DNA of 6,292 bases from an uncultured Clostridia bacterium (GTDB lineage Bacteria; Bacillota; Clostridia; TANB77; CAG-508). The stretch spans positions 1 through 6,292 of the forward strand of contig CALYBF010000087.1 in NCBI GenBank assembly GCA_944393755.1, given 5' to 3'. Below are positions 5,355-6,292 of this stretch, in pieces; within the stretch, counting starts at the first letter, position 1, and the number at the start of each line of letters is the position of its first letter. Under the pieces are notes generated by a model. That model had not been told where the DNA came from, searched no databases, and saw only the letters and a list, made by a program, of their open reading frames with translations. Made by a program: the position numbers and the translations under genes.

Positions 5355-5366
5355 AAGGAGGTTATT

Positions 5367-6292
5367 ATGATAGATATTAAATTGTTAAGAGAAAACCCTG
5401 ATTTAGTTAAGGAAAATATTAAGAAAAAATTCCAAGATGATAAACTTGTTTTAGTTGATGAAGTTTTAGATTTAGATGTTAAGAATAGACAAGCTCAAGC
5501 TAATGGTGATAATTTAAGGGCTGAAAGAAAATCTTTAAGTAATGAAATTGGTAATTCGATGAGACAGGGTAAAAAAGAAGAGGCTGAAATTATTAAATCA
5601 AAAGTAAATGAAGTTAATTCTAAACTAGAAGAAAATGAAAAACTAGAACATACTTATTCTGAAGAAATTAAACAAAAAATGATGAAAATACCAAACATTA
5701 TGCACGAGTCTGTTCCTATTGGCAAAGATGATAGTGAAAATGTTGAAATTGAAAAATTTGGTGAACCTGTTGTTCCAGATTATGAAATACCACATCATAG
5801 TGATATTATGGAAGCTTTAGGTGGTTTAGATTTAGAAAGTAGCAGAAGAGTTGCAGGTCAAGGTTTTTATTATTTAGTTGGTGATATTGCAAGACTACAC
5901 TCTGCAGTTTTAACATATGCTAGAGATTTTATGATTAATAAAGGCTTTACTTATTGTATACCACCTTATATGATACGTTCTGATGTTGTTACAGGTGTTA
6001 TGAGTTTTGAAGAAATGGATGCTATGATGTATAAAATTGAAGGTGAAGATTTATATTTAATAGGCACATCTGAACACTCTATGATTGGTAAATTTAAAGA
6101 CCAAATTCTAAAAAAAGAAGATATGCCATATACAATGACATCTTATTCTCCTTGCTTTAGAAAAGAAAAAGGTTCTCACGGTTTAGAAGAACGTGGTGTT
6201 TATAGAATACATCAATTTGAAAAACAAGAAATGATTGTTGTTTGTGAACCTGAAGATAGTTGGAATTGGTATGATAAAATGTGGCAATATAC
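5367..6292 (+). CDS. serS: Seryl-tRNA synthetase, C-terminus cut by the window edge
   Basis: SerRS charges tRNA-Ser with serine using ATP. The visible 308 residues begin MIDIKLLRENPDLVKENI, the standard bacterial-type N-terminus, followed by the long antiparallel coiled coil that grips the tRNA variable arm (about 28-108). The class II catalytic core comes next: the TxE serine-recognition motif as GTSEH (233-237) and motif 2 as CFRKEKGSHGLEERG (263-277) followed by YRIHQFEK. Motif 3 and about 115 residues lie beyond the edge, as families run to about 420-430. Start ATG 5367 has AAGGAGG 5 nt upstream. The TSEH and KEKGSHG...EERG wording differs from the usual bacterial TAEV and SEAGSAGRDTRG and resembles versions I associate with archaea. 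No T-box leader precedes it, since only 72 nt separate it from the upstream gene. Confidence 0.96.
   Translation, partial: MIDIKLLRENPDLVKENIKKKFQDDKLVLVDEVLDLDVKNRQAQANGDNLRAERKSLSNEIGNSMRQGKKEEAEIIKSKVNEVNSKLEENEKLEHTYSEEIKQKMMKIPNIMHESVPIGKDDSENVEIEKFGEPVVPDYEIPHHSDIMEALGGLDLESSRRVAGQGFYYLVGDIARLHSAVLTYARDFMINKGFTYCIPPYMIRSDVVTGVMSFEEMDAMMYKIEGEDLYLIGTSEHSMIGKFKDQILKKEDMPYTMTSYSPCFRKEKGSHGLEERGVYRIHQFEKQEMIVVCEPEDSWNWYDKMWQY

Noticed and set aside
4225..6292. A phage-defence or anti-phage nucleotide-depletion system based on the deaminase-like gene
   Set aside because: The domain resembles the Dcd/dUTPase fold, not the CMP/dCMP deaminase plus P-loop type known from defence systems; catalytic residues are missing, and the neighbours are housekeeping genes.
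1..6292. CRISPR array, insertion sequence or prophage genes
   Set aside because: No regularly spaced direct repeats, transposase, integrase or phage structural genes were seen on either strand.

Overview
The window is very AT-rich (roughly 70% A+T by eye), with A/T-ending codons, strong AGGAGG-type ribosome binding sites and near-consensus sigma-A promoters (TATAAT with 17-bp spacers). The gene content is rpsB-tsf, L-lactate dehydrogenase, seryl-tRNA synthetase and DUF1653/DUF4186 proteins. Together these point to a low-GC Firmicute, most likely a fermentative, perhaps gut-associated clostridial lineage. No sequence search was possible, so the genus is not assigned.

Left part, minus strand (1-1069): a tRNA-Thr(CGT) gene has its own promoter. 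It is followed by an FMN nitroreductase-family gene and a DUF4186 gene that starts inside the nitroreductase stop codon and runs off the left edge. No convincing promoter or terminator separates the three, so they may be one transcript.

Centre, minus strand (1082-4173): rpsB (ribosomal protein S2) and tsf (EF-Ts) form the classic translation operon. It has a strong promoter, a structured leader of about 100 nt, a hairpin between the two genes and an intrinsic terminator after tsf. Upstream of the rpsB promoter is a 92-bp inverted-repeat element that touches the stop codon of ldh, which has its own extended -10 promoter.

Right part, plus strand (4192-6292): a promoter divergent from ldh drives a small DUF1653 gene, then a dCTP deaminase/dUTPase-fold protein fused to a second DUF1653 domain, then serS (truncated by the right edge). 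The fusion gene is split by one extra base exactly at a conserved Pro-Gly, and the deaminase domain also lacks expected catalytic residues. A second GGGGACG-type palindromic repeat makes up most of the serS leader, where no T-box is present.

Most of the window is housekeeping. The unusual points are the frameshifted, active-site-altered deaminase-DUF1653 fusion beside its DUF1653 paralogue, the tRNA-Thr whose two anticodon-stem strands do not match, the two related palindromic repeats placed at gene boundaries, and the structured rpsB leader. I do not see a clear new defence or mobile system.
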